Assembly: GCA_031256675.1 (NCBI GenBank) | Contig: JAIRQC010000082.1 | Location: forward strand, 1-36,892 | Length of the DNA: 36,892 nucleotides | Reading direction: 5' to 3' | Source of the DNA: Rikenellaceae bacterium | Lineage (GTDB): Bacteria; Bacteroidota; Bacteroidia; Bacteroidales; Rikenellaceae | Part shown: piece after piece, positions 15,181-23,927 of the stretch | Position numbering within the stretch: the first letter of the stretch is position 1 | Layout: each line of letters opens with the position of its first letter | Notes under the pieces: model-generated | Databases searched by the model: none | Told to the model about the DNA's origin: nothing | Seen by the model: the letters and a program-made list of their open reading frames with translations, nothing else | Made by a program: the position numbers and the translations under genes

Positions 15181-15915
15181 ATGGGAAATAAATTGTCCTG
15201 TCGAGATAAGGCAATTCTTGTCGGGCTTTATTTGTCAAGGTTCGATGACGAGGGTTTAACCGAATTGGGTTTTGATGGTATTATTCAGGCTTTTAATGTA
15301 TTAGATTATTCTGTCGGCGTTAAGCCCGCTTCGATTAAAAATTATCGCGATGAATTTGACCCTTATTTTCCAAATCCTCGAAAAGGTTGGCACAACCGGA
15401 CTTTGAGAGACTATTGCAAGAAATTCCTTGATGATTTTTCTGCTGTGAATTTTGACGATTTTACCGAACTGATAAAAAGTTTTCTCATACCAAATTATGA
15501 AATTGAAAAAATAGAGAGGAAAGATAAATCCGAAAGCGTTGCAAAGCGGTTGATTACGGGAAAATCGGCAGAAGAATATTTTAAGATCAACTATCCAACC
15601 ATCAACCAATTCAATGGTTATGAATTGCACGACACAACCAGCTTGGCTTGCGGGTTTGATTTCAGGTTATCGCAAAGTGCTGATTTCTATTGTGTCGAAG
15701 TAAAAGGGCTAAATTCAAACACAGGAAATATTTTGATGACAGAAAAAGAGTTCTTTGTGGCGAATAAATTAAAACGGCAATATTGCCGTTTTGTTGTAAT
15801 GAATTTCGCAGAGAAACCTTATCACGAGTATTTTTTTGACCCGCTCGGCAGCAGGTTGGATTTCAGGAAAGTGGAACGTACCGTTAAACAAATAAGTTAT
15901 ACAACGTTGTTATGA
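15181..15915 (+). CDS. DUF3883 domain protein, probable restriction endonuclease
   Basis: The 244-residue protein has an N-terminal helical part (about 1-110) with a conserved-looking VKPASIKNYRDEFDPYF segment likely to bind DNA. The C-terminal part resembles DUF3883, a PD-(D/E)xK nuclease-like domain. Candidate active-site residues are Asp160 (GFDFRLS) with Glu173 and Lys175 (CVEVKG), followed by the family's TEKEFFVANKL helix. It starts 3 bp after the methyltransferase stop and overlaps the next gene by 4 bp (ATGA), so the three form one unit. I infer it is the restriction partner of the methyltransferase. With that methyltransferase broken, the nuclease may be inactive, unexpressed or protected by another enzyme. 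AT-rich. Confidence 0.72.
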   Translation: MGNKLSCRDKAILVGLYLSRFDDEGLTELGFDGIIQAFNVLDYSVGVKPASIKNYRDEFDPYFPNPRKGWHNRTLRDYCKKFLDDFSAVNFDDFTELIKSFLIPNYEIEKIERKDKSESVAKRLITGKSAEEYFKINYPTINQFNGYELHDTTSLACGFDFRLSQSADFYCVEVKGLNSNTGNILMTEKEFFVANKLKRQYCRFVVMNFAEKPYHEYFFDPLGSRLDFRKVERTVKQISYTTLL

Positions 15916-16121
15916 CAGGAATAGAAGAATATATAAACGATAAATGGGAATGCTGTTTATGTGGCAGGGAAAAGCCTTTTGAACTCTTGCCAACAGGATA
16001 TTTGGGAAATTATCACCCCTTGTGCGAAAGATGTGCCGATGGCGTATTAACAGATAAAGATAATAAACATCATTATCGGTTAATGTATCACGAAAACACA
16101 GGCGATATTGCCTTTTGTTGA
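15912..16121 (+). CDS. Small zinc-binding protein with two CxxC motifs
   Basis: The 69-residue protein carries Cys14-x2-Cys17 (ECCLCGRE) and Cys38-x2-Cys41 (PLCERCADG), spaced like a treble-clef or zinc-ribbon knuckle pair with 20 residues between. I do not recognise the family. It is translationally coupled to the DUF3883 gene (ATGA) and precedes the vsr remnant. It could be a DNA-binding accessory or specificity protein of the restriction system; that is inference from position only. Confidence 0.6.
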   Translation: MTGIEEYINDKWECCLCGREKPFELLPTGYLGNYHPLCERCADGVLTDKDNKHHYRLMYHENTGDIAFC

Positions 16122-16129
16122 GCAACGCA

Positions 16130-16401
16130 ATGGCTAATGTTCTCACAGGGGAACAGCCATTGAAGCGAGCGCAAAATAATTACAGTTTTTCAAAGAGAAC
16201 AAAGTATCAGCATGGCGCAGGAACTATAAATTGTATGGCAAGCCCGATTCTACGTTCCCACGAAAGCGTGTTGTGATATTTCTCGACGGGCGTCTCCGGC
16301 ACGGGCATGACTGTAGAAATACAAGGCCCAAAGACAATGCCAATTATTGACAAAAGAAACGCGAGCGTAATATGAAGCGCGACAAAACAGTAACAGAATA
16401 A
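16130..16401 (+). pseudogene. vsr: vsr (very-short-patch repair endonuclease) remnant
   Basis: Vsr nicks T:G mismatches arising at C5-methyltransferase sites and is often encoded beside such methyltransferases. Here ATG 16130 opens with MANVLTGEQ, like a Vsr N-terminus. The recognisable core is in a different frame from 16201: YGKPDSTFPRKRVVIFLDG, then RHGHDCRNTRPKDNANY. That frame then meets TGA at 16348-16350 exactly where Vsr has Trp, and continues QKKRERNMKRD to TAA at 16399-16401. At least one frameshift or deletion and one nonsense change are therefore needed to explain it. The region 16402-16494 holds no gene. Confidence 0.75.
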
Positions 16402-16494
16402 AGACAGGGCGGTTATTAGTGCGAATTGAAAAACATGCAATTGTTGAAGAGACGGCTACATGATTTGGCGACTTAAAATAATAATAAACTTTAC

Positions 16495-19400
16495 ATGAGC
16501 TTAGCTTCGACGTCGATCAACCGCCCGGTGCTGGCCACGGTGATGAACATCGTGATTGTCATCATTGGGGCCATCGGCTTTACGTTCCTCGGCGTGAGGG
16601 ACTACCCGAGCGTAGACCCGCCGGTGATCACCGTGCGCACAACTTTCGCAGGGGCCAACGCCGACGTTATCGAGACGCAGATCACCGAGGTGCTCGAATC
16701 GTACATTAACGGCATCCCCGGCATCCGCACCATTTCGAGCACCAGCTCCGACGGGTCGAGCTATATTACGGTCGAGTTCAAGCTGGAGGTGCCGCTCGAA
16801 ACGGCGGCCAACGACGTGCGCAACAAGGTGGCCGAGGCGCAACGTCGACTGCCGCCCGACGTCGACGCCCCGGTGGTGACCAAAGCCGACGCCAACTCGC
16901 AGCCCATATACGGCGTGACGCTTGAGAGCGAAAAACGCAACATCATCGACCTGAGCGAATTTGCCGAGGTCAACTTCAAGGAGCGGTTGCAGACGGTGGT
17001 CGGGGTGTCGAGCGTTGATGTGCGGGGATCGCGCCGCATGTCGATCCGCATGAAGATGGAGCCGATGCTGCTGGCCGCCTACCGCCTCACGCCGATGGAT
17101 GTGCGCGATGCGGTGACGCGCGAAAATGTGGAATTGCCCTCGGGACGCATCGAGGGCTCCAGCACCGAGCTCACCATCCGCACGATGGGCCGCCTGCGCA
17201 CGGTTGAAGATTTCAACAATCTTATAATCAGCAAGGACGGCGAGCGGATAGTGCGTTTCCGCGATGTGGGCCGCACGATCGTCGACGCCGAGAACACCCG
17301 CTCGATCCTCAAACGCAACGGCGTGACGATGGTCTCGTGCATGCTCATCCCGCAGCCCGGGGCCAACTACATAAACATTGTCGACGAGGCCAAAAAAGCT
17401 ATCGAACAGATCAAAAAGGATCTGCCCGAGGACATCGTCATCCGCACCGGCTTCGACAACACCAAGTTCATACGCCAGTCCATCGGCGAAGTGGGCCGGA
17501 CGATCGTTGAGGCGTTCTGCCTGGTGGTGCTGATCATCTTCCTGTTCCTGCGCAGCTGGCGCACGACGCTCATACCGGTGCTCGCCATTCCGATCTCGCT
17601 TGTCGGCACGTTCTTCATAATGTACCTGATGGGCTTCTCGATCAACATTTTGACGCTGCTGGCCGTGGTGCTCTCGATCGGACTTGTGGTGGACGACGCC
17701 ATCGTTGTGATGGAGAACATCTACCAGAAGGTCGAGGCGGGCATGTCGCCTAAGGAAGCGGGCGTCAAGGGGGCCGAGGAGATATTCTTCGCCGTGCTGG
17801 CGACGACCATCGCGCTGGTGGCGGTGTTCTTCCCCATTGTGTTTCTCTCGGGCGTTTCGGGGCGGCTGTTCCGCGAGTTCAGCCTTGTGATAGCAGGGGC
17901 GGTGGTGATCTCGGCCTTCGTGGCGCTGTCGTTCACCCCGATGCTCTCGACCAAGTTCCTCTCGCAGCGCACGACGCAGGGGCGGTTCTATACATTCACA
18001 GAGCCTTTCTTCGTATGGCTCAACAACATATATCGTCGCGGCCTGGCGGCGTTCCTGCGACGGAGGTTCATTGCCGTGGCTGTGCTGGCGGTCTCGATGG
18101 GGGCGATAGTGTGGCTGTGGGGGGCGATACCGTCCGAGATGGCCCCGCTGGAGGATCGCTCGATGATCAACGTCTCCTCCACCGCGCCCGAGGGGGCCTC
18201 CTACGAATATATGCTCTCCTACGCCGACACGGTCGCCTCGGTGGTCAACCTCGCCGTACCGGAGCAGGACGGCGGACTGCTGGAGATGGTGGGATTGCGC
18301 GGAACGCCCAACAACGCCTATTTCAACATCATACTGCAAGACCCCGACCGGCGCGCCCGAAGTCAGATGGAGATCGCCGACGACCTCACCGCGCGCCTCG
18401 GCAAGCTCACAGGGGCCAAGACTATCGTAACGCAGCAGGCCACCATCGGCAGCGGCGGAGGGGGCGGGCTGCCGATACGCTATGTGATCCAGGCCCAGAA
18501 CCTCGACGCCATGAAGCGTATCCTGCCGCGGTTCATGGAGGAGGTTGGGCAGAGCAGGGCGTTCTCGGTGTCGGACGTCGACCTGCGATTCAACAAGCCC
18601 GAACTGACGGTGGCCATCGACCGCGACCGCGCCTCGCTGCTGGGCGTGTCGGTGCAGAACATTGCCCAGACCCTGCAACTGGCCATGAGCGAGCAGCGTA
18701 TTGGCTACTACGTGCGCAACGGCAAGCAATATCAGATAATGACCATGTTTGACCGGCCCAACCGCAGCAAGCCCAACGACCTGACCAACATATATGTGCG
18801 CAACGAGAACGGCGAACTGTTGCAGCTCGACAACTTCGTCACAATCACCGAGAACAGCACCCCGCCCAAGCTCTACCGCTTCAATCGTTTCGTCTCGGCT
18901 ACCGTCTCGGCAGGGCTGGCCAAAGGGACGAGCCTCGGGCAGGGGCTTGCCGAGATGGACAGGATAGCACGGGCGACGCTCGACGACACGTTCGGCACCG
19001 AGCTGGCGGGCGACTCGCGCGACTTCGTGGAGAGCTCCTCTTCGCTGATCTTTGCCTTCGCGCTGGCGTTGATATTGATCTACCTGGTGCTTTCGGCGCA
19101 GTTCGAGAGTTTCCGCGACCCGCTGACCATCATGCTCACCGTGCCGCTGGCCCTGCTCGGCGCGCTGGCAACGATGCGGATGTTCGGCCAGACGATGAAC
19201 ATTTTTTCGCAGATAGGCATTATCATGCTCATAGGACTGGTCTCCAAGAACGGTATCCTGATCGTGGAGTTCGCCAACCAGCGCAAAAAGGAGGGGGCGA
19301 CGCTTCGTGAGGCCATCGAGGAGGCCTCTCTGACCCGGTTGAGGCCCATATTGATGACCAGCCTCGCCACGATCCTCGGCATCCTGCCGATGGCCTACGC

Positions 19401-19548
19401 GATGGGTTCCGGGGCTGCAAGCCGCGTGGCGATGGGTATAGCCGTGGTTGGCGGCATGATCTGCGCCACGTTCCTCACGCTGTTCATCATTCCGGCCATA
19501 TATACTTATCTTTCGAGTGATAATTCTTCGGAGCACAGCGGAGAATAA
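16495..19548 (+). CDS. RND multidrug efflux permease (HAE1 / AcrB type)
   Basis: This inner-membrane proton-driven pump exports drugs or amphiphiles through the adaptor and TolC partner. At 1017 residues it is full length. It begins MSLASTSINRPVLATVMNI with TM1, has periplasmic loops 32-330 and about 550-860, and twelve predicted membrane segments. TM4 contains the proton-relay pair Asp400-Asp401 in GLVVDDAIVVMENI. The C-terminal half includes MLIGLVSKNGILIVEFANQ and LRPILMTSLATILGILPMA, both RND signatures. The last few residues (SEHSGE) are encoded by the start of a direct repeat, so the native C-terminus may have been altered by repeat insertion. Confidence 0.96.
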   Translation: MSLASTSINRPVLATVMNIVIVIIGAIGFTFLGVRDYPSVDPPVITVRTTFAGANADVIETQITEVLESYINGIPGIRTISSTSSDGSSYITVEFKLEVPLETAANDVRNKVAEAQRRLPPDVDAPVVTKADANSQPIYGVTLESEKRNIIDLSEFAEVNFKERLQTVVGVSSVDVRGSRRMSIRMKMEPMLLAAYRLTPMDVRDAVTRENVELPSGRIEGSSTELTIRTMGRLRTVEDFNNLIISKDGERIVRFRDVGRTIVDAENTRSILKRNGVTMVSCMLIPQPGANYINIVDEAKKAIEQIKKDLPEDIVIRTGFDNTKFIRQSIGEVGRTIVEAFCLVVLIIFLFLRSWRTTLIPVLAIPISLVGTFFIMYLMGFSINILTLLAVVLSIGLVVDDAIVVMENIYQKVEAGMSPKEAGVKGAEEIFFAVLATTIALVAVFFPIVFLSGVSGRLFREFSLVIAGAVVISAFVALSFTPMLSTKFLSQRTTQGRFYTFTEPFFVWLNNIYRRGLAAFLRRRFIAVAVLAVSMGAIVWLWGAIPSEMAPLEDRSMINVSSTAPEGASYEYMLSYADTVASVVNLAVPEQDGGLLEMVGLRGTPNNAYFNIILQDPDRRARSQMEIADDLTARLGKLTGAKTIVTQQATIGSGGGGGLPIRYVIQAQNLDAMKRILPRFMEEVGQSRAFSVSDVDLRFNKPELTVAIDRDRASLLGVSVQNIAQTLQLAMSEQRIGYYVRNGKQYQIMTMFDRPNRSKPNDLTNIYVRNENGELLQLDNFVTITENSTPPKLYRFNRFVSATVSAGLAKGTSLGQGLAEMDRIARATLDDTFGTELAGDSRDFVESSSSLIFAFALALILIYLVLSAQFESFRDPLTIMLTVPLALLGALATMRMFGQTMNIFSQIGIIMLIGLVSKNGILIVEFANQRKKEGATLREAIEEASLTRLRPILMTSLATILGILPMAYAMGSGAASRVAMGIAVVGGMICATFLTLFIIPAIYTYLSSDNSSEHSGE

Positions 19549-19686
19549 TCACCGAGCGGAGCAGGCACGTCTCGCGAAGCGAGGCGCCGAATAGCGGAGG
19601 GAGGTAATTAACAATTATGCGGAGAATAATCACCGAGCGGAGCAGGCACGTCTCGCGAAGCGAGGCGGCGGATAGCGCAGGGAGGT
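19538..19686 (+). repeat. 68-bp direct repeat pair at the 3' end of the RND pump gene
   Basis: Units at 19538-19605 and 19619-19686 share GCGGAGAATAATCACCGAGC, GGAGCAGGCACGTCTCGCGA and AGCGAGGCG, and end in GGGAGGT, with only a few differences. The first unit supplies the pump's stop codon (TAA 19546-19548). Confidence 0.85.
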
Positions 19687-20001
19687 TGGGAGTAGGTTCG
19701 GTTTTCGGCCCGCAGTCGGCGGAGGATGTGACGGGAGCCAGAGGCGACAGAGCAGCCCTCCGCGTGGCGCGGCTGCGGGCTGCCGACCTTGCTCCGCAAG
19801 GCCGAGCAAAACAACAAGTGAACTACGACGGGAGGTGACAAAATAGTGAGAACTATTTGAAGCGCAGTGCAGGGAGGTTGGGAGTAGGTTCGGTTTTCGG
19901 CCCGCAGACGGCGGAGGTTGCGACAGGAGCCCGAGGCGACAGAGCAGCCCTCCGCGAGGCGCGGCTGCGGGCTGCCGACCTTGCTCCGCAAGGCCGAACA
20001 A
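19677..20001 (+). repeat. 133-bp direct repeat pair (dispersed repeat copies B and C)
   Basis: Copies at 19677-19809 and 19869-20001 are 192 bp apart and differ at about seven positions by eye. Both start GCAGGGAGGTTGGGAGTAGG and end TTGCTCCGCAAGGCCGA plus a short tail. Copy A is in front of paaK in opposite orientation. This stretch (19549-20050) contains no gene; it interrupts the pump-tolC junction of the efflux operon. Confidence 0.85.
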
Positions 20002-20050
20002 GTAACAAGCGGACTGCGCAGTGAGGTAACAGACTGACGACAAACGAAAA

Positions 20051-21367
20051 ATGACAAGAATTAAATATATACTACTGTCGGCGGCCCTGCTTTGGGGGGC
20101 GGCGGCACATGCGCAGGACAGCCTCGCCGTCAGGCGTATGACCCTCGCCGACTGTCTGCGGCAGGGGGTCGAGGCCAACTACAACGTCAAGCTGGCCCGC
20201 ACCGCGCGGCAGATAGCCGAGAACAACGTCACCAACGCGCAGTTCCTGCCCGAGGTGTCGCTGGGCGCGCGTCAGAGTCAGGACAGGGTGGGGACGGCAG
20301 ACCACCTGCCGCAGTCGGTCGACCGCAGCCGCTACGTCACCAACCTTGTCGCTGCCGACGCCACGCTCAGCTGGCGGCTGTTCGACGGCATGGGCATGTT
20401 CGCTACCCACCAGACACAGAAAGAGTTGCTCTCGCAGGGCGAACTCAACCTGCGCAACAGCATGGAGCGGCTCGTGGCCGACATATCGCAACAGTATTAC
20501 TTCCTGATAACCCAGCTCGACCGCCTGAAAGCCAACCGCCGCTACCTCGAAATCTCGAATATCCGTTACAATCAGGCCCTTGAAAAGTACGCTATCGGCT
20601 CCATTTCGGGGCTCGAAATGAAGCAGGCCAAGATCGACCTCAACGCCGACAGCTCGACATACGTTCAGCAGCAGTTGCTTACCGACAACGCTTTCGTGAC
20701 GCTCAACTCGCTGATGAACATCGACCTCGACGCCCAGATAGCCCTGTGCGACACCATCGTCCCCAATGAGGCCCTCTCGCTGGCCGACCTCGAAAGGCTG
20801 GCGGAGGAGAACAACTCGCAGATACTTGCGGCCCGCAGCGGAGGCCGCCTCTCCGAACTCGACCTGCGCGTGGCTCGTTCGGGACGCTATCCGACGCTCG
20901 ACTTCAACTCGGGCTACCGCCTCAACCGCTCCTCGAACAGTTCGGCGCCGCCCTCATACACCAACCTGAACGGCTTTTCGTGGGGTTTCACCGCCTCCAT
21001 GAAGATTTTCGGCGGCATGGAGACCGGCCGCAAGATCCGCAACGCCCGTCTTGGCGTCGAGCGCAGCGAGTTGCTCTACGACCAGACGCGGCAGCAGGTT
21101 ATGGCCGACATCCGCACGCAGTTCAACACCTATCGCAAGAACATGGCCATGATCAGCTTCGTCAGCGAGTCGGCCGACGTGGCGATGCTCAACCTCGAAG
21201 CGGCGGTGGAGATGTACCGCCTCGGCTCGATGTCTGGGGTGGAGTTCCGCGAGATCCAGCGCAGCTACATGCAGGCCGAGGAGCGCAAACTTGACGCGAT
21301 ACTCCAAACCAAAGCAACGGAGATAGACCTGCTGTACCTTAGCGGCGAGATATTTAACGGGCTATGA
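20051..21367 (+). CDS. TolC family outer-membrane efflux protein
   Basis: This is the outer-membrane channel of the tripartite efflux system. The 438-residue protein has a cleavable signal peptide (about residues 1-21, ending AHAQ) and two OEP repeats of long alpha-helical hairpins (LADCLRQGVEANYNVKLART near the start; DLERLAEENNSQILAARS starting the second). Length is normal for TolC-like proteins. It is the third gene of the operon and sits 500 bp after the pump gene because of the repeat block, so coupling may be weakened. It ends 3 bp before the convergent aminotransferase gene; I see no terminator between them. Confidence 0.93.
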   Translation: MTRIKYILLSAALLWGAAAHAQDSLAVRRMTLADCLRQGVEANYNVKLARTARQIAENNVTNAQFLPEVSLGARQSQDRVGTADHLPQSVDRSRYVTNLVAADATLSWRLFDGMGMFATHQTQKELLSQGELNLRNSMERLVADISQQYYFLITQLDRLKANRRYLEISNIRYNQALEKYAIGSISGLEMKQAKIDLNADSSTYVQQQLLTDNAFVTLNSLMNIDLDAQIALCDTIVPNEALSLADLERLAEENNSQILAARSGGRLSELDLRVARSGRYPTLDFNSGYRLNRSSNSSAPPSYTNLNGFSWGFTASMKIFGGMETGRKIRNARLGVERSELLYDQTRQQVMADIRTQFNTYRKNMAMISFVSESADVAMLNLEAAVEMYRLGSMSGVEFREIQRSYMQAEERKLDAILQTKATEIDLLYLSGEIFNGL

Positions 21368-21370
21368 CCA

Positions 21371-22546
21371 TCAACCAGGCAGGTTGTATGCCTCCCCGAG
21401 TTGCGCCATGGCCTGTTCGACGACGCGGCGCGAGGTGGCGAGGTTGATGCGGGCGAAACCCTCGCCTCCGGTACCGAAATATGTGCCAGGGTTCAGGCCG
21501 AGGCGCGCGCGATCGACCAGAAACTCCCTCAACCCCCGCTCGTCTAATCCCAACGCCCTCATGTCGAGCCACATCATGTAGGTGCCCTCGCTCTTGCGCG
21601 CCACTATCCGCGGCGTATGGCGCGCGATGAAGGCCTCGACATAATCCATGTTGCCTTCGAGGTACTCCAACAGTTGTTCGAGCCACTGTTCGCCGTGGTT
21701 GTAGGCCGCTTCGAGCGCGGCGGCGCCGAACGGATTGCCGGTGCCGATGTGCATCGAGTCGAACTCGGCGCAGAACCGGCGGCGCAACGCCTCGTCCGTG
21801 ATTATCGCCAGCGAGGTGGACAGCCCTGCGATATTGAATGTCTTGCTCGGTGCGACGAGGGTGACGGTGCGGCGCGCCACCTCGTCGTCGATCGTTGCGA
21901 TGGGGATGTGGCGGTGAGGGCGCATCACGAGGTCGGAATGGATCTCGTCGCTGATGATCGTAACGTTGTGTTTCACACACAGTTCGCCGATACGCGCCAG
22001 CTCCTCGCGGGCCAGCACGCGCCCCGTGGGGTTGTGCGGGTTGCAGAGGATCAGCGCGCGGGCCCCGGCAAGTTTGCGGTCGAGGTCGTCGAAATCGAAG
22101 ACATATCGCAGCGGTCCCGCCTCGACCATCGGGCTCTCGACAAGTGTGCGGCCGTTTGTGCGGGTCACGCGGGCGAACGGGGCGTAGACCGGCGGATTGA
22201 TCACTACCCTGTCGCCGGGTTCGGTGACGGCGCGCATGGCGCAGACGATGCCCGAGACGACCCCGGGCGTAAAGTCGATCTGGCTGCGGTCGACATGCCA
22301 GCCGTGGCGCCGCGCCATCCAGTTGCAGGCAGCCTCCCAAAAGCTGTCGGGCCGCGGTTCGTAGCCGTAAACGGGGTGGGCGGCGCGGCGCATGATGGCC
22401 TCCGTGATGGCGGGGAGCGCCTCGAAATCCATGTCGGCCACCCACATAGGGATGACGTCGCCGCGTCCGAAAACCTCCGTCCGACTGTCGTATTTCTCGC
22501 AGCCCGAACCCTCGCGCACGGGTATGGTATCGAAATCGTATTTCAT
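21371..22546 (-). CDS. PLP-dependent aminotransferase / C-S lyase, MalY-PatB type
   Basis: The 391-residue protein follows the MalY/PatB pattern. It starts MKYDFDTIPVREGSGCEKYD (the short N-terminal arm), then IPMWVADMDF, HPVYGYEPRPDSFW and NPHNPTGRV. Asp200 is in SDEIHSDL and the PLP lysine is Lys235 in APSKTFNIAG. Such enzymes are cystathionine beta-lyases that release homocysteine or H2S, and some also have aminotransferase or regulatory roles; which applies is unclear. The start is the ATG at 22546, since the longer open frame is antisense to rluB. A minus-strand -7 element (CAAAAATA, 22563-22570) lies 16 bp upstream. Confidence 0.9.
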   Translation of the reverse strand: MKYDFDTIPVREGSGCEKYDSRTEVFGRGDVIPMWVADMDFEALPAITEAIMRRAAHPVYGYEPRPDSFWEAACNWMARRHGWHVDRSQIDFTPGVVSGIVCAMRAVTEPGDRVVINPPVYAPFARVTRTNGRTLVESPMVEAGPLRYVFDFDDLDRKLAGARALILCNPHNPTGRVLAREELARIGELCVKHNVTIISDEIHSDLVMRPHRHIPIATIDDEVARRTVTLVAPSKTFNIAGLSTSLAIITDEALRRRFCAEFDSMHIGTGNPFGAAALEAAYNHGEQWLEQLLEYLEGNMDYVEAFIARHTPRIVARKSEGTYMMWLDMRALGLDERGLREFLVDRARLGLNPGTYFGTGGEGFARINLATSRRVVEQAMAQLGEAYNLPG

Positions 22547-22562
22547 TACAGGAAAATTTCGG

Positions 22563-22591
22563 CAAAAATACGAAATTTTGGAATACCTTTG
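22563..22591. promoter_or_regulatory. Divergent -7 elements between the MalY/PatB-type gene and the rluB-type gene
   Basis: Plus strand: TACCTTTG at 22584-22591, 15 bp before the rluB-type ATG. Minus strand: TATTTTTG (plus CAAAAATA 22563-22570), before the MalY/PatB-type gene. Both fit TAnnTTTG. They lie back to back within 60 bp, so the genes are probably expressed from overlapping promoters. Confidence 0.55.
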
Positions 22592-22606
22592 CCCAAAAAT
22601 CAGACA

Positions 22607-23911
22607 ATGAGCAGAAATGACGCCAAAAGCCCCATCGGGCAATTCATGAAAGATAAACGAACGGACAAGGCCGCCCCAAAAGCCGCCGCCAAAACAGTTG
22701 CGTCGCGGACAGGAGCCGCTCGCAAGGCCGCTACGACCGGCAGGGCGGGCAAACCTGCCGGGCCAGGCAGAACGGGCCGTCCGGACAGACAGGACAGACA
22801 GGACGGGCAGGGCAGACCTGTCGGGTCGGGCAAACCGGCGGCTTTTGGGGCGGCCAAAAGCGTTGCCAAAAATGTGGCTAAAAACGCGACTAAAAGCGCG
22901 CCCAAACCGGCCAGAAAATCGTTCAACCCCAACTTTACGACCGACAACAAACCCACATGGAACAGGGAGAAAGATAAGGACAGGGGCCCGGAACGGTTTA
23001 AGCCCAGGTCGGCCACGACGGAGGCTAAACCGAAATTCAAGTCCCGCTCGGCAGAGGACAAGGCAGGGTTCAAGTCCCGTCCCGCGGCGGCCAAATATGC
23101 CGTCAAATCCGCCGCTGCGAAGCCAAGATCTGCCGGACAGACGCTTCGGTTGGCGGCCAGGTCGACAACCGGAGCGGCAATGTCCAAGCCGGCTGCTGCG
23201 ACGGTGAGGCTCAACAAGTTCGTAGCCGCGTCTGGGGTCTGTTCGCGCCGCGAGGCCGACGAGTTTATCGTCGCAGGGGTGGTGACGGTCAACGGAGTGG
23301 TAGTGACCGAGTTGGGCTCGAGGGTTGCGCCTGGCGATGTGGTGCGTTTCAACGACGAACCTCTGAGCGGCGAGCGCAAGGTTTACATACTGATGAACAA
23401 ACCCAAAGGTTTTGTGACGACGGTCGAAGACCCGCACGCTGACCGCACGGTCGTCGACATCGTCCGTGGCAAGTGCCCCGAGCGGGTCTATCCCGTCGGG
23501 CGGCTCGACAAAAACAGCGTCGGGGTGCTGCTCCTCACCAACGACGGCGAACTCACGCGCCAGCTCACCCATCCGTCGTACAACAAGAAGAAGATATATC
23601 AGGCGACGCTCGACCATCCCCTGACGCGCGCCGACATGGATAGCATCGCTGCGGGCGTCGAGCTCGAAGACGGCCCGATTGTTGTCGACGCCGTCTCGTG
23701 GGTCGACTCCGGGCGCAGGGAGGTGGGCGTCGAGATACACTCCGGACGCAACCGTATTGTCCGCCGTATCTTCGAACACTTTGGGTACAAGATAGTTAAG
23801 CTCGACCGCGTTTACTTTGCCGGGCTGACCAAAGAGGGCCTCCGTCGCGGCCAGTGGAAGTTCCTCACCCCGCAGGAGATAGCAATGTTGAAGTCGGGCA
23901 GGTATGAGTAG
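22607..23911 (+). CDS. rluB: rRNA pseudouridine synthase (RsuA/RluB/RluF family) with long basic N-terminal extension
   Basis: The enzyme isomerises a uridine in 23S or 16S rRNA to pseudouridine. Of 434 residues, about 1-195 are low-complexity and rich in Lys, Arg, Ala and Pro, and predicted disordered. Then comes an S4 RNA-binding domain (about 200-260, VRLNKFVAASGVCSRREADE) and the catalytic domain, with Asp301 in VGRLDKNSVGVLLLTNDGE and the HPSYNKKKIYQ motif. The assignment to RluB over RsuA or RluF is a best guess. The ATG at 22607 follows a good -7 element; upstream frame is antisense to the neighbour. It ends 16 bp before the convergent rnfA. Confidence 0.88.
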   Translation: MSRNDAKSPIGQFMKDKRTDKAAPKAAAKTVASRTGAARKAATTGRAGKPAGPGRTGRPDRQDRQDGQGRPVGSGKPAAFGAAKSVAKNVAKNATKSAPKPARKSFNPNFTTDNKPTWNREKDKDRGPERFKPRSATTEAKPKFKSRSAEDKAGFKSRPAAAKYAVKSAAAKPRSAGQTLRLAARSTTGAAMSKPAAATVRLNKFVAASGVCSRREADEFIVAGVVTVNGVVVTELGSRVAPGDVVRFNDEPLSGERKVYILMNKPKGFVTTVEDPHADRTVVDIVRGKCPERVYPVGRLDKNSVGVLLLTNDGELTRQLTHPSYNKKKIYQATLDHPLTRADMDSIAAGVELEDGPIVVDAVSWVDSGRREVGVEIHSGRNRIVRRIFEHFGYKIVKLDRVYFAGLTKEGLRRGQWKFLTPQEIAMLKSGRYE

Positions 23912-23927
23912 GCGCAGCAGTGCGCTA

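Noticed and set aside
16501-19536. Long minus-strand ORF (about 1,000 codons) opposite the RND pump gene
   Set aside because: Shadow frame from GC-rich codon use; the translation is His/Arg-rich and lacks domains, while the plus strand encodes a complete RND pump.
19538-20001. CRISPR array
   Set aside because: Repeats are only two copies each, 68 and 133 bp long, without regular unique spacers; no cas genes in the window.
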